Source: Actinomortierella ambigua
Lineage: Eukaryota; Mortierellomycota; Mortierellomycetes; Mortierellales; Mortierellaceae
Assembly: GCA_016098155.1 (NCBI GenBank)
Contig: JAAAJB010000042.1
Location: 39,504 to 103,503, forward strand
Direction: 5' to 3'
Length of the DNA: 64,000 bases
Below the pieces are notes generated by a model. The model was not told the origin of the DNA. It did no database searches and was given only the letters and a program-made list of their open reading frames with translations. The translations under genes were made by a program, and so were the position numbers. Positions 10,818-22,127 of the stretch are shown here, one piece after another; the stretch's first letter is position 1; each line of letters opens with the position of its first letter.

Positions 10818-13047
10818 TTACTCGGGTGACACTGTTGGCATAGCTTCGCCAAGGCCAATGATGGACCAGAATGACACCGTCTTGTCTTCATACTCATGCG
10901 CATGTGGCTGCCGACTCTCGCTACTGAGCACGAGTTGAGTCTGCAAGTCTGAAACCGCACTATCCGAGGGTCTCTTTCGCGTCTTGTAGGTGAAAGTGAT
11001 GAACAATGGGATCTATAAAAAGAAGGGGGGTGGGGGTGGGAAAGAGAATAAGAATTCAGGTCAATTTGGGCAAATATCAATCTAAAAGGCCCTCATACTC
11101 CCTCTCTCCTCTCAATAGCTCAATATTGTTGTACCTTGACCTCCCCTTCAGCGACTGGGGTAACCTCGAGTGCAATACTGGTAGAATTCGCCGTCCGGTC
11201 ATACACATTCTCTTGCTGTGCTCCCGGCGCGGCAGCGATCGTGCCAACTTCGTACTCCCACACCTCGTTGAAGGGCGACACTGTGAACCGGTGTGAATGA
11301 ATCACGACCTCATGGCGAGGGAGAGCCCCATCGCCATACTGGACCGTGATCTGAGTCTCCTCTTGCCTGGGGTTGGTAAACCGCAAGATGACCCTCGATG
11401 TCGTCTGCACAATCAGCGGCTGGATGCTCGACACGGTAATGGCCGGCAAAAGATTCAAAGCAATCTGGTGGATCTTGTACTGTGTCGCCTGTGCTTTTTG
11501 CTCCGGCTTGATCAAGATGTGGCGGCACGATCGACACCGTCGCGACTTTTTGATGCGCAGCTGTATCCGCTGTGGGCGCAATTGCTCCTTGAAATACGTC
11601 TGGTGCTGCAGCTGCTGTAGTCGTTGGTTCATCGTCGTCACGTCGTTGACGTTGGTCAGGCCCATCATCTTTTCCAGGACCTCGGTGTCCTCCTTGATCT
11701 GCACCGCCGGTGCGTAGTGTGAAATGTCGTCTGTCTGCTGGCTCTTTTGGCTGCCCGAGCTCATGTACCGCAATGAATGCAGTGTACCATGTTGGATCGA
11801 CGACAGTATCGAGGTCGAGGAAGGCAGGCCTGGTTTCAAGCTGTTGTTCCGGAGAAACTTTTCAAGGTGCTCTTTCAGCCGCTCAAACTCTTTGATGTCC
11901 GGTAGCTTGTCATCACCACGTTGGACGTGTTCTATTCGTTTTTTTTTTTTTTCTTCTTTTTTTTTTCTTTTTTTCTTTCTTTATTGTTAACTTGCTAGTG
12001 CGTTAGCGATACAACCCTCATTGTCATCAAACANNNNNNNNNNTTTTTTTTTTTTTTTTTTTTTTTTTGGAGAGATGAACCAAACGATATAAGTAGCTGA
12101 AGAAATCGCAAGTCAAAAAGATGTAAGTTTGGTGTTCACTCTGTTTGTTACCTGCCAGTCCATTGGGTCTATCAAACACCATGCCAATCTCTTGAGAATT
12201 CCAGTAGCATGTGTTGCACGTGAGATGAAACTGCGAAGATCCCTGCTGATCTATCAGCGTCTGAGTTGAAAGTGGGTCGTCGGCGACAACTGATAGCGTG
12301 CTTTGGCAGATGGGGCACTCAAAGCAATTACGAGAGCACCTGTTTCAACCATGATGTATGAGAGGCAGAAAAAGAGGTAGAAAGGCTAGAACATTAATAT
12401 CCAAGGAGACGGGACACGCCAAAGTAAACTGAGTGATAGCCCCTTGAATTATCCACTTACTTGTGCTTCTCTGCTTTGACACTCGCTGTTGGCACATCAA
12501 ACAAGCAATTGGGGCAATAGTAGCAGACAATCTCGTCCTGAACGCACTTGGGGCATCGAATCTCCTCGCACATGTCACAAAAGTAGAGGCGCGACAACGG
12601 CAGCGATGCTAAAGAATCAGAGTTGTTGCCAGATGCGTAAATCTCCTCGGGTGTCAGCTCTCGTCGCTGCTCCTCTGCTTGTCCAGAGGCCGACTGAGGC
12701 GAGGTTGTCTGGTGTTGTTGCTGCACGGTGTTGTCGGGCGACAACGTAGACGGCGACAACCATTGTTGCTGTCTCAGTTTTTCCATGATCTCCAAGGAAG
12801 GCTGAGAAGGCGTGGAGGGCTCCTTCTGAGTAATAGTAGGCGAAGATGCATATTTCTCAGGCTTGAGTGTTGGCGTTCCTGGGGCTTCCGCGGCTCCTCC
12901 CTCAGACAAAGGTTCACCGCCTCCAAGTGGCAGCAATGTCGCCTTCTGCGCTGAGATGCTTGGTCCTGGGCTAGAACACAGGCATCTGTAATGGACAAAT
13001 GGCTGTCGTGACGGTGCCTGACCCGGAGGCGCGTTCAGGGCAAGCAT
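10818..13047 (-). CDS. DCTN4: dynactin subunit p62 (dynactin 4), 4 exons
   Basis: Dynactin p62 caps the pointed end of the dynactin Arp filament and supports dynein cargo transport. Exons in reverse order are 13047-12461, 12339-12152, 11931-11135 and 11012-10818, giving 588 residues. The N-terminal zinc region carries LYFCDMCEEIRCPKC, CYYCPNCLFD, then CSRNCFECPICQS and LTCNTCYWNS. The middle has the hallmark basic Cys stretch KKSRRCRSCRHILIKPE. The C-terminal half is beta-rich (RVILRFTNP, HSHRFTVSPF) and ends with PLFITFTYKTRKRP. The last intron (11134-11013) is required: without it the frame stops at 11120 after VQQY. Intron 2 (12151-11932) contains a 10-base run of N (12034-12043) next to a poly-T tract, so that intron length is uncertain but the coding frame is unaffected. 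About 200 N-terminal residues are low complexity. Confidence 0.92.
12034..12043. other. assembly gap (10 N) inside a dynactin intron
   Basis: Ten undetermined bases are followed by about 25 T residues. The gap is probably a scaffold placeholder or a collapsed homopolymer. It lies wholly within the second intron of the p62 gene. Confidence 0.97.
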
Positions 13048-13356
13048 GTCAATCGTGAGATGTGAATGAGAGTGGTGGAGTGTGTCAGGGGCGCAACAGA
13101 TGACCCATTGGGGTCAGGCATTTAGGCGCAGATCATACGATTCACAATCTTCCGAAGATTTGTCTGCCTTATACCTTGGCTCATCACGAGTGAGTAGAGC
13201 TGGTTGTTGTGTGACCCAGCGTGGGTAGTGGCAACGGCACTCTGTACACAAGTCAAGCTGCGAGTGATATTTGTTTTAAATGCTTCAAATACCCTTGTTG
13301 CCCCTAGGCATTGACGCACTGTCCCGTTCGATTTACTAATTGCAGTACCTCGAGCG
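13048..13356. other. 309-base spacer between two reverse genes
   Basis: This spacer should hold the 3' end of the F-box-like gene and the promoter of dynactin p62, both reverse. No conserved open frame, tRNA or repeat is seen. Confidence 0.4.
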
Positions 13357-15234
13357 CTACAAAATACATAGACTTAATGAAGGTAACGACGATCGCAAAC
13401 TGTTAATATCTTGGGGTGAGAGATTAGAGCACCCTAGTAAATGAAGAGTGCACAGGCAAGGCGCGATTCTTGGTAGCAGCCGAGTGACTACGTGCCTGTC
13501 GATTTGCCATCGCGAAAGCACAACCTTTTTCATTCTGGGAAGTGACCATCTAGCATCGCCGGCTTCATTGGCATCTAGACATAGACCGAACCTCGGCCGA
13601 TACATGGATGAGACGTGCATCTCTAGCTCCTCGACGGCAGGACAGCCCTGAAGGCTCGACAGACGAAACACTCGCGCGATAGGGCCATTGAGGGTCACAT
13701 GCTGCAACAACGGAAGATACCACTGCTGCTCCGCCCAGGTCTCTTCATAAGCATCGGAAAGTAACTCTTGAGCGTGAGATAGACAGAGTGAATGAAGGTT
13801 GTGCATTTTCTGGAAAGAGCGAGGGTCAACATGCTTGACCACAGGCCCGTGCAGTTCTATTTGTTCCAGGAGAGGGAGGTTCAAGACGATAGTTGCATCA
13901 CTCTCATCCGGTTCTGTCGTCTTGAGAACAAGCCGTTGAAGCCTGGAGCATCCTGTGAAGGTGTCCTCATTGAGATCTATCGATCTGATACAGAGCACGA
14001 GCTCCCTAAGCTGCGGAGCGCTTGAGAATGTGCTCCCGACGAGGACGTCCATGTTATCCAAGATATGAAGACTTTCCAGCGTCCGACCGAAGGCTAGTGA
14101 GGCATGAGGTAGTAAGTATCTACAGCCTACGCCGCGTGTATCCAAGTAAACGTGCTGAAGAGGCAGCGGCGCAGCTGCACCACAAGGTTGGGACAGAGCT
14201 GATTGCTGGTCTTGCACTAGAGCCTCAAATGCGTTTGCATCGCAATCGCTGACAGCCATCGACAGCCTTCGCAGGGATCGACATTGCTGTAGAATGTTGG
14301 ACATGCCGGGTGCAGGCCATGGTAAAGGGTCGATGCCGTTTGTTCGTTCGGTGAGTCGGATATCTCGAACGCTGCTTAAGTCGATGGTGTCGAGCGCGAC
14401 AAAGAAATGCTCGTAATGACTTTCCGCAATGGTGTGTAGCACTGACTTTGTGGCAAGGGGACTGAAGAATGGCCTTAGAAGGCCCACACAGATGTCTGAG
14501 ATAGGAACGTCGCGTAGGACCAGAAACCGGACATCCCAAGAGCAGCATGGTCCTCGGCTACGCACGAGGTCACTCACAAAGTCTGCGCCTGCTTGCAACT
14601 GATATCGGCATGCATGGAGCATTGACAGACGGGTCCAGAGCATGACCGGTGAGCTCGCGACGAAAGAATATCCCAGAGACAGCTCAAAGTGGATGGTTTG
14701 AAGATGACAGAGCTCGCCTAGATGGTCATGGTACCGCCGAATGTCACCCAGCGGTATCTGCAGCTCGCCAAACCGGGAGAGTTGGTGGCCAACAATAGCC
14801 CAGCTGACAGTGTGGTGCGTAGCAGTCGACCACATGTTCCGTAATCGTTTGTCTTGAAAGTGTGGAGGATCCGAAACAGTCATGTATTGTACAAGAGCAA
14901 GGTAGTTTACCAGGGTCCCGCGTGTGTCTGGCTTGCTCTGGACGCACAACTGCTCTCGCAATTGGGCTACATCAGGGTCCTCACACGGTGATAACGATAG
15001 AACCAGCCGTGCGAACTTTTCCATGGAGGTGCTAGGACATTGGGCTCGAACAATAACGTCGTACGGACGCGCATACAGGCGCTCTGCCGCGATATAGAAG
15101 AGCCGTTTGTTGACGGTAAGCAACGTGTGCAGCGTTGAATAGATGCAGTCTTGGTCTAGGTAGTCCAGAATCATATGGATGCACTCTGGCGGAGGGAGAT
15201 GCACTGAACATTGAGGAGAGTCGAGGGGCGACAT
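13357..15234 (-). CDS. F-box/leucine-rich-repeat-type protein
   Basis: This is a single-exon frame of 625 residues. The N-terminus (residues about 12-60: LPPPECIHMILDYLDQDCIYSTLHTLLTVNKRLFYIAAERLY) has the pattern of a fungal F-box, with a proline-led first helix, a leucine-rich core and a trailing aromatic/basic helix. From about residue 180 onward there are irregular leucine-rich strands such as LQTIHFELSL, LRRLSMAVS, LESLHILDNM, LRELVLCIRS, LQRLVLKTTE and VEELEMHVSS, spaced as in degenerate LRR superhelices. By family, such proteins couple Skp1-Cullin ubiquitin ligases to substrates; the substrate is unknown. The lack of introns contrasts with its neighbours, a common feature of lineage-expanded F-box families. 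No other copy lies in the window. Confidence 0.72.
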   Translation of the reverse strand: MSPLDSPQCSVHLPPPECIHMILDYLDQDCIYSTLHTLLTVNKRLFYIAAERLYARPYDVIVRAQCPSTSMEKFARLVLSLSPCEDPDVAQLREQLCVQSKPDTRGTLVNYLALVQYMTVSDPPHFQDKRLRNMWSTATHHTVSWAIVGHQLSRFGELQIPLGDIRRYHDHLGELCHLQTIHFELSLGYSFVASSPVMLWTRLSMLHACRYQLQAGADFVSDLVRSRGPCCSWDVRFLVLRDVPISDICVGLLRPFFSPLATKSVLHTIAESHYEHFFVALDTIDLSSVRDIRLTERTNGIDPLPWPAPGMSNILQQCRSLRRLSMAVSDCDANAFEALVQDQQSALSQPCGAAAPLPLQHVYLDTRGVGCRYLLPHASLAFGRTLESLHILDNMDVLVGSTFSSAPQLRELVLCIRSIDLNEDTFTGCSRLQRLVLKTTEPDESDATIVLNLPLLEQIELHGPVVKHVDPRSFQKMHNLHSLCLSHAQELLSDAYEETWAEQQWYLPLLQHVTLNGPIARVFRLSSLQGCPAVEELEMHVSSMYRPRFGLCLDANEAGDARWSLPRMKKVVLSRWQIDRHVVTRLLPRIAPCLCTLHLLGCSNLSPQDINSLRSSLPSLSLCIL

Positions 15235-16590
15235 GACGGGATGATGAGGAAGAATGCAATGAGGAGCCTTAGCAATGATGCCATGGCATGGACATATGAT
15301 GGAGTACGGAGGTTCTTGCCTCTTTTGTTCGTTTCTCTCTCAGGGGGTTAAGCTACCTAAGCGGTCAGTAGCACACAGGCTGCTAACTCGACTCTCAGAG
15401 GTAGCGAGGGATTTAGAGAATGCGCAAGGGCGAGAGAGTGAGCAAGATACTGCGCTCTGTCTTTCATGGCGTCAATGGTACCATACTATGAGCCGATCAG
15501 TGTTGGTGCAGGCCAGGCTGTATCTGTACTCATTGGAACTACCGAGATGTCAGGTCCGTCAACCTTTTACAATGTTTCTTGCGCTCCTTCTTGATATCGT
15601 ACTGCTGCGCATCTGGCCAGGACCAATATCGGTCCCCGTGGCGTTTACTAGGGTGTAAACGCACCATTGGCATGCACATATCGCAGCATTTCTCAATGGC
15701 CCCAAGGGAATTCTCTAAAGTCTCTCAGTGATATGGTTGCCATTCATGCCACAATGGGCATGCAACCGTTCGTTTGGTCTTCTAGGTCCGGAGGAGTCCG
15801 GCAATGAATGAACTCGTGAATGGATGGCTTGTGGGTGGGTGAGACGCCTGCATACTCCAGGTTTCATCTGACGCTCTGTGGGGGTGCCATGGAAATGTAT
15901 CTGCTCTTCTAATCAATCGGTGAATCTAAAGAGGAAGCAAAGGTATCTTGAATTGCGGGGTTCTTCGGACGGACGCATGATTTAACTTTAGCCCTTGTCC
16001 GGGCTGACATGAAAGGGCGAGCAAGGGATGTGGATCATCCGAGCATTGCCATGCAGCACTTTGTGTAGGCAAGGAGGAGAAAAGGGAGAGCGAGAGCGAG
16101 AGAGAGAGAGAGGGAGACAGGAATGTTGTTGCCAGCAAATCGTCAAGAATGCCACAAATCTTCAAAAACGCTAGCAAAAGTTCCTCCGTGTGGTAGATTG
16201 GGAGGAAGGCATGCTATGAGGAGTGGAACAGATTGCTGTTGGCGTTTACTCGCGTATAGACAGGGGTGAGACAAAAGGCGCCACAGAGAGCTGTAATCGT
16301 AGTAAACCACACACTCAACATCTACTTCGAAGACGGGGGTCACGGCCCCGACGGTGCGCTAGCCACTGAAGCTGGGCCTCTCGGAAATGGACCCCGGGCT
16401 TCAGGAGTGTTTTCGTTATTTTTTTTGCGTCCGAAACCTTATTCTCGCCAGTAGAGTGAAAACACCGTCACTCGGATTTTTTTGGGCGTTTGATAAAAGG
16501 ACCCAGACCGGAGAAGGCCTTCCTGTTTTTCTCTTTTCTCATCACCCATTTCACTTACCCCCCCCCCTTCTCACATCACTTACATTCAAA
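15235..16590. other. 1.36 kb intergenic region upstream of cytochrome c
   Basis: Divergent genes flank this region, so it probably contains two promoters. I see a GA microsatellite at about 16085-16115 and an inverted repeat at 15641-15662 (GCGTTTAC and GTAAACGC). Another GCGTTTAC lies near 16240. A pyrimidine-rich leader with a C-run sits at 16555-16570. The 127-codon open frame at 15275-15658 has no recognisable features and is not called. Confidence 0.45.
16085..16115. repeat. short GA microsatellite
   Basis: About 30 bases of GA/GC-interrupted repeat lie roughly 475 bases before the cytochrome c start codon. Confidence 0.85.
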
Positions 16591-17553
16591 ATGGCCGGAG
16601 ACAGTGCTGGTAGGTTCCCTTCTCCTCCTTCTCCTCAACCTTCTCCTCTTCTGTCTGTTGCCCACGCTTGTTACGACAGTAGCCCTTCCCCTCTGCGCCT
16701 ATTTTTTGGTGTCTCGTCCATCGTCTTGAGTGGAGATTCGCGGATCAGAATCTGATTCGTGTTCTGATTTGATTCGGAACTCTGCTGGGACACCCCCTTC
16801 CTTGCTCTTAGTTCCCCTCCATACCTCCGATTGAGCACCAGTTGATACACGTTGTGCTGAACATCACCAACTTTGTCTATTCTTCAATAGCCGGAGCTAA
16901 GCTCTTCAAGACCCGTTGCGCCCAGTGCCACACCGTTGAGGCTGTAAGTCGCTAAAGCCCTTCATCCTTTATTTCTTGAGTCTCGGGTCGATCAGGCCCC
17001 CTTCCAGTTGACAGACCTCAGGGGACAATCAATTGCACCAGGATGTTCGGCAATGCCGTGAAAAGAAAGAGCACTCCGTTCCTGACATACACTCCGTTCC
17101 GATTTCCGATCGGGGTTTATTTCCTTTTCTTCTTCTTTTGGATGCTCCTCCTAATAGGGCGGTGCCAACAAGGTCGGCCCTAACCTGCACGGTATCTTTG
17201 GCCGCAAGTCTGGCCAGGCTGCCGGCTACTCCTACACTGCCGCCAACCAGAACGCTGGTATCACCTGGACTGAGCAGACCCTTGTCGAGTACCTGGAGAA
17301 CCCCAAGGTGCGTAAAATTGGCTTTCGTCCCGTCTTGCCCTCGTCGCGTTCTGATCTGCGCTCGGGCATTAGCTGATATGCAGTTGAAGATCGGATTGTA
17401 TATTGGCCCATGATTGTTGACACCCTGTATGTCTTCTCTCTTTTTCTCTCTCTTCCACAGAAATACATCCCCGGTACCAAGATGGCTTTCAACGGCTTCA
17501 AGAAGATCAAGGAGCGTGAGGACGTCGTTGCCTACCTGAAGGACACCTGCTAA
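16591..17553 (+). CDS. CYC1: cytochrome c, 4 exons
   Basis: This is the soluble electron carrier between complexes III and IV in the mitochondrial intermembrane space. Exons 16591-16609, 16891-16943, 17158-17307 and 17461-17553 give 104 residues. The haem-binding CAQCH is at residues 16-20. The axial-methionine segment [14 protein letters not shown] and the core [15 protein letters not shown] are present. The N-terminus lacks a cleavable presequence, as expected for this protein. The first coding exon is 19 bases. The protein ends VAYLKDTC, with a terminal cysteine rather than the lysine or alanine of many homologues. AATAAA lies at 17627-17632, followed by an A-run in the genomic sequence. 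Confidence 0.98.
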
Positions 17554-18016
17554 ATATTTTAGCTCTCCACTCCAAACATCTTGTTCCCTCCCTCCCCATC
17601 TCTTTGTAACATCAGTTTCAGCATAGAATAAAAATGCCAAAAAAAAAAAAAAAAAGACGCTTGCATGAAGTCATTTTCTTGTCACATAACGTACTGTCTT
17701 CGGCTGTGCTTCGCTTCCGAAAAAAAAAATCCAACGAAAACAACCGCTGCTGTATTTCCAGACCAATGGGATCTGGAATTTTCGCCTCAGCACCTTTAAT
17801 TCCACAGCATTAAGGGGTGCATTGCCAAGCCACTGATGACTTGGTCAAAAATTGGGGCCATGACATCTTTTCACCTCCCTTACTCTGACCAAGTGCACTG
17901 CACTCTTCGCCTCTCCTCACTCCCCTCATTCCCCCCCCACCACCACCACCACTACACCGCCATCCATCCCTGACGCCCTCATCCCACACATACAGCCCCT
18001 GTTTACATTGCACAGC
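17554..18016. other. 463-base spacer between cytochrome c and topoisomerase I
   Basis: It contains the cytochrome c 3' UTR with its A-run and a C-rich, (CAC)n-like leader at 17925-17960 just before the topoisomerase start. No further gene is seen. Confidence 0.5.
17627..17632 (+). terminator. poly(A) signal of cytochrome c
   Basis: AATAAA lies 74 bases after the stop codon. It is followed within seven bases by a genomic run of about 17 A (17639-17655), which would internally prime oligo-dT. Confidence 0.65.
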
Positions 18017-21000
18017 ATGTCCAGCTCGGATTCAGACGACGTCCCTCTTTCGAGGCGCAAGCAGAGCAAGCCTATCTCGTCTGGTAAGAGCTGCACCACG
18101 CCTGATCAGCTTTTCGGGAATCTGTTGTCAGCAACCCCAGTTCAGCAATTCTGCATGCAAGGCAGCTGTGCGGTCATGACCGCTTTTTGCATGTGCTGTT
18201 GTCTTGTGCTTACCCTATCAGTCCCTCCCCTCCCCTCCCCTCTCGCTTCATTTCTTAAGGCTCACTGGGTCAAAGGAGTCTGCAAGGACAGTGGCGAAGA
18301 AGCGCGTCTCTCGCGCGTGGAGGCACCACCCCGCCATCAGTGGTCTGTCAAATGATATGCATCCATATTTTCGCCGATCGCCTCTTTCGGTATCCACCAA
18401 CACTGCGGCTCGCTGCTCCATGGAACAACATTTGGACCGGGGGAAAAGGGGGGAGGGAGGCGGACCATGTATTGCTACTGTTGTACAGACGTTACATATG
18501 CACCACAATAATCACCCACACACGTACCATTCACCCACACCCACACCTACACCACACCATATCGCGTGGTCTACATTTTCTGGCTCACGACCCCAAACAC
18601 TATTCCTTTCGTGACTGAAAGAGAGTTCATATCATCAAGGAGGACAAGGACGTCTTTGTGGTCAGCTTCCACCGATCCATCTGCACTTCTCTTTCAAGCG
18701 GCTGCCTACCCATTCTCGCCCTCTCTCTTTCATCCACATTTCTTTGCCCACTTTGGTGTCTGAATGTCTTCGCCTGAAACCTAGGGGGAGCCAATGAGGA
18801 TCGCCAGTCACCAATATATCCACTTTCTACGCTTCTCGTTTACGACACGCTAACTTTGGGGCCTCTTTCCTCGATGTGATCAATATACTCTTGTCAATAG
18901 ACGACGATTCGGATGTTCCTCTTGGAAAGCGCAGAAAGACAAATGGCGCCAGTAAACTTATCAAGGAAGAATCTGACAGCGACTACGGTAGCCGCAGGAC
19001 ACTGTCAAAAGCATCATCTGCACGCTCTACGTCATCACTCTCGGATGCCAACGACTCGTCCTCGGACTCTTCGGGCTCGGATGTACCGCTTGCTAAGCGT
19101 GGTGCTACCACCAATGGTCGTGCTAAAAAGCCCACCTCGTACAAGGACGAGTCCTCTGATGACTCCTCGAGCGAGGATGAGGTACCCTTGGTAAGTCTTT
19201 GGTCGAACATATCTTTTGTGTAGGGTGCGCTTCTTTGTTTGAACCAGACCAACTTATCCCCCACCGCTCGAATACTGGTGCACTCGTAGGCAAAGAAGAA
19301 GTCGGCGGCCCCCAAAAAGAAACCAGCCAGCAAGCCTGCTCCAGCCAAGAAGACGAACGGTAAAGTAAAGAAGGAGTCGTCGCCGCCCCCGACGAAGAGG
19401 AAGACCACAGCGTCGTCGTCCAAGAAGCGCATCAAGGAGGAAGAGGACGATTCTAGTGCTAATAGGAAGCGCATCAAGAAGGAAGAGGAGGAGGACGAGA
19501 AGGAGCAAGAGCATCAGTGGTGGCTGGATATGGAGAACCAGGATGATTCTGTCAAATGGACGACTCTACACCACAATGGCGTGATGTTCGCTCCTGATTA
19601 TGTTCCCCTGCCGTCGAACATCAAGATGAAGTACGATGGTATGTAGTGCAGAAGCCATATGATTGAAATAGCCTCACGTCATATCAATGGCTTTATGTCT
19701 AATCTCTAACCTGGGTTTCTTCATCACTTGCCATTTCCCAGGCAAGCCTATTTCGCTCGCACCCGAGGTCGAGGAGATTGCTGGATTCTTTGGTTCCATG
19801 TTGGAAACAGACCACGCTAGAAACCCAGTCTTCCAGAAGAACTTCTTCAACGACTTTAGGAAGGTTGCCAGACAGTACAAGACTCAGCCCGAGATCAAGG
19901 AGTTTGCAAAGTGTGACTTCACTTCCATGTTCGAGTACTTCCAGGAGCAGAGGGAGAAGAAGAAGGCCATGACGAAGGAGGATAAAGCGAAGATCAAGGC
20001 AGAGAAGGAAGCCTTGAAAGAGAAGTATGGTTTTGCCACTTTGGATGGCCGCAAGGAGAAGGTCGGCAACTTTATGGTTGAGCCTCCCGGTCTCTTCCGT
20101 GGCCGTGGCGAACATCCCAAGACTGGTTGCTTGAAGGTAAAGCATCATTTCTTCCTCCTTTCCCTCCCTTGCTCGCCAGACTTCACAATTTTGACTACTC
20201 CGAGTGTGGTTGCGCGCACGCTATCTCACACATTGTCACCATTCTTGTTGCTTCATTAGCTCCGAGTCTTGCCAGAGATGGTCACCCTCAATCTGAGCAA
20301 GGATGCCCCTATCCCTCCTCCACCAGCAGGTCACAAATGGGCGGGCATTGAGCACGACAATACAAAATCTTGGCTCGCTACGTGGAAGGAGAACATCAAT
20401 GGCTCCACCAAGTACGTATTTTTGGGAGCCGATTCATCGCTCAAGGGCATCTCCGACATGAAGAAGTTTGAGCTGGCACGCGAACTGAAGGGCAAGGTCA
20501 AGGAAATTCGCGCCCGGTATACGGCGGAGCTCAAGGACAAGGTCATGTTTACCCGACAGCGTGCGACCGCCGTCTGGCTGATTGACCATCTCGCGCTCAG
20601 AGCTGGTAACGAGAAGGGACAGGAGGAAGCCGACACTGTGGGCTGTTGTTCTCTGCGCTACGAGCATGTCACGCTCGAGAAGCCCAACATCCTTCATCTC
20701 GACTTTTTGGGTAAGGACTCTATCCGTTTCCAAAAGTCTGTGGAGGTCGATGATCAGGTGTTCAAGAACATTAAGCTTTTCAAGAAAGAACCTGCAGCCG
20801 TTGGTGACGACCTGTTTGATCGTCTGAAGGTATGTTTTTTTGTTTTTGTTTTTGTTTTTGTTGTTGTTCTAGATTATACCATGCTTTCGCATTGATGCTA
20901 ACTCTCAGATGGTTTCTTGTGTCTTTTATTTTCTTAGACCTCGGATCTCAACAAGTACCTGCAGGAGCAGATGCCTGGTCTGACGGCCAAAGTGTTCCGT

Positions 21001-21872
21001 ACCTACAACGCCTCGATCACATTCCAAGAGCAGCTGGCACTTTTGACACCAAAGGACGGCACGATGGCTGAGAAGCTCCTTGCTTATAACCGTGCGAATC
21101 GCGAGGTGGCCATCCTCTGCAACCATCAGCGGACAGTCAGCAAGAACCACTCTGTGCAGATGGAGAAGATTGTGGACAAGATTCGGGCGCTCAAGTATCA
21201 GCGCCACAAGATCAAGCAGACAATGTTGACACTCGAGCCCAAGCTGGCAAAGAAGCGCCCCGAGCTGGCGGAGCCCGAGTCTGACCTGGAAGATGAATGG
21301 ATCGAGAAGCACGAGGAGGACTTGATTGAGAAGGATAAGGAGAAGGCCCGTCAAAAGTTTGCCAAGGACAATGAGAAGCGTCAGAGTGAGAAAGAGAAGC
21401 CCCTGCCCGCGTCGGACTTGAAGGATATCCTAAAGTCCTTGGATGCCAAGCTGAAGGATCTCGTCAAGGAGCGCAAGACCGGTAAGGTGATCAACGCCGA
21501 TAAATTCACTATCGAGCGATGCGATAACAACCTCCTCAAGATTGACGAGCGCATTGCCACACAGCGGGCTGCCATGGTGGATAAGGTAAGAGATTGTTTT
21601 GTATTATCACACTCGTTGTGGATCCCTTGAGGTTTTGATAGGACGACTATTATTTTGGAGACTGACTTGCCAACTTCTTCTTTAACAAACATTTTTCATA
21701 GGATGAGAACAAGAGCACGGCCCTGAGCACCTCTAAAATGAACTACATTGATCCTCGTATCACGATTGCATGGTGCGACAAGTACGAGGTGCCGTTTGAG
21801 AAGATCTACACCAAGACGCTCCGTGACAAGTTCAAGTGGGCCGCCGTGGTTGACGGAAGTTGGGAGTTTTAG
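18017..21872 (+). CDS. TOP1: DNA topoisomerase I (type IB), 7 exons
   Basis: The enzyme relaxes DNA supercoils in the nucleus through a 3'-phosphotyrosyl intermediate. Exons 18017-18083, 18901-19190, 19290-19638, 19742-20136, 20260-20829, 20938-21585 and 21702-21872 give 829 residues. The N-terminal ~190 residues are charged and carry four copies of a D/E-rich VPL basic unit. The core begins at [12 protein letters not shown]. Catalytic landmarks are [32 protein letters not shown] and the active-site SKMNYIDPR with Tyr788. The linker (about residues 640-730) is Lys/Glu-rich coiled coil. The 817-base first intron (18084-18900) is much longer than the others. A small extra exon could hide there; a Ser/Lys/Arg-rich frame near 18270 is suggestive, but its acceptor phase does not fit. 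Confidence 0.94.
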
Positions 21873-22127
21873 AGCTCCCCCCCCCCCAGCACGGTAGCTT
21901 GTAGTTTTCTTCTTCATTTCGTAGACTCCTTTTCCTGTTCTTCTGTAATCCATTTGTTTTTTGTTTTTTCTGCTCTTTCAATTTCACCACTCCCAGGCAT
22001 TTTTTTTTTTTCATATGTCAGAGACAAGGATACATTTGTGGAACACAGCCCTGAGAGCGCAGTGTTAACTTTGGCCATTCCGAGTTGAAATTTCCATCTC
22101 TTTATTTCCTTAAACATCAAACGACCA

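Noticed and set aside
12034..12043. N gap as evidence for a broken dynactin gene
   Set aside because: The gap lies within an intron; exons on both sides have matching phase and conserved protein.
15275..15658. 127-codon forward frame before cytochrome c
   Set aside because: No conserved motif or splice support, and it starts inside the likely promoter of the F-box-like gene.
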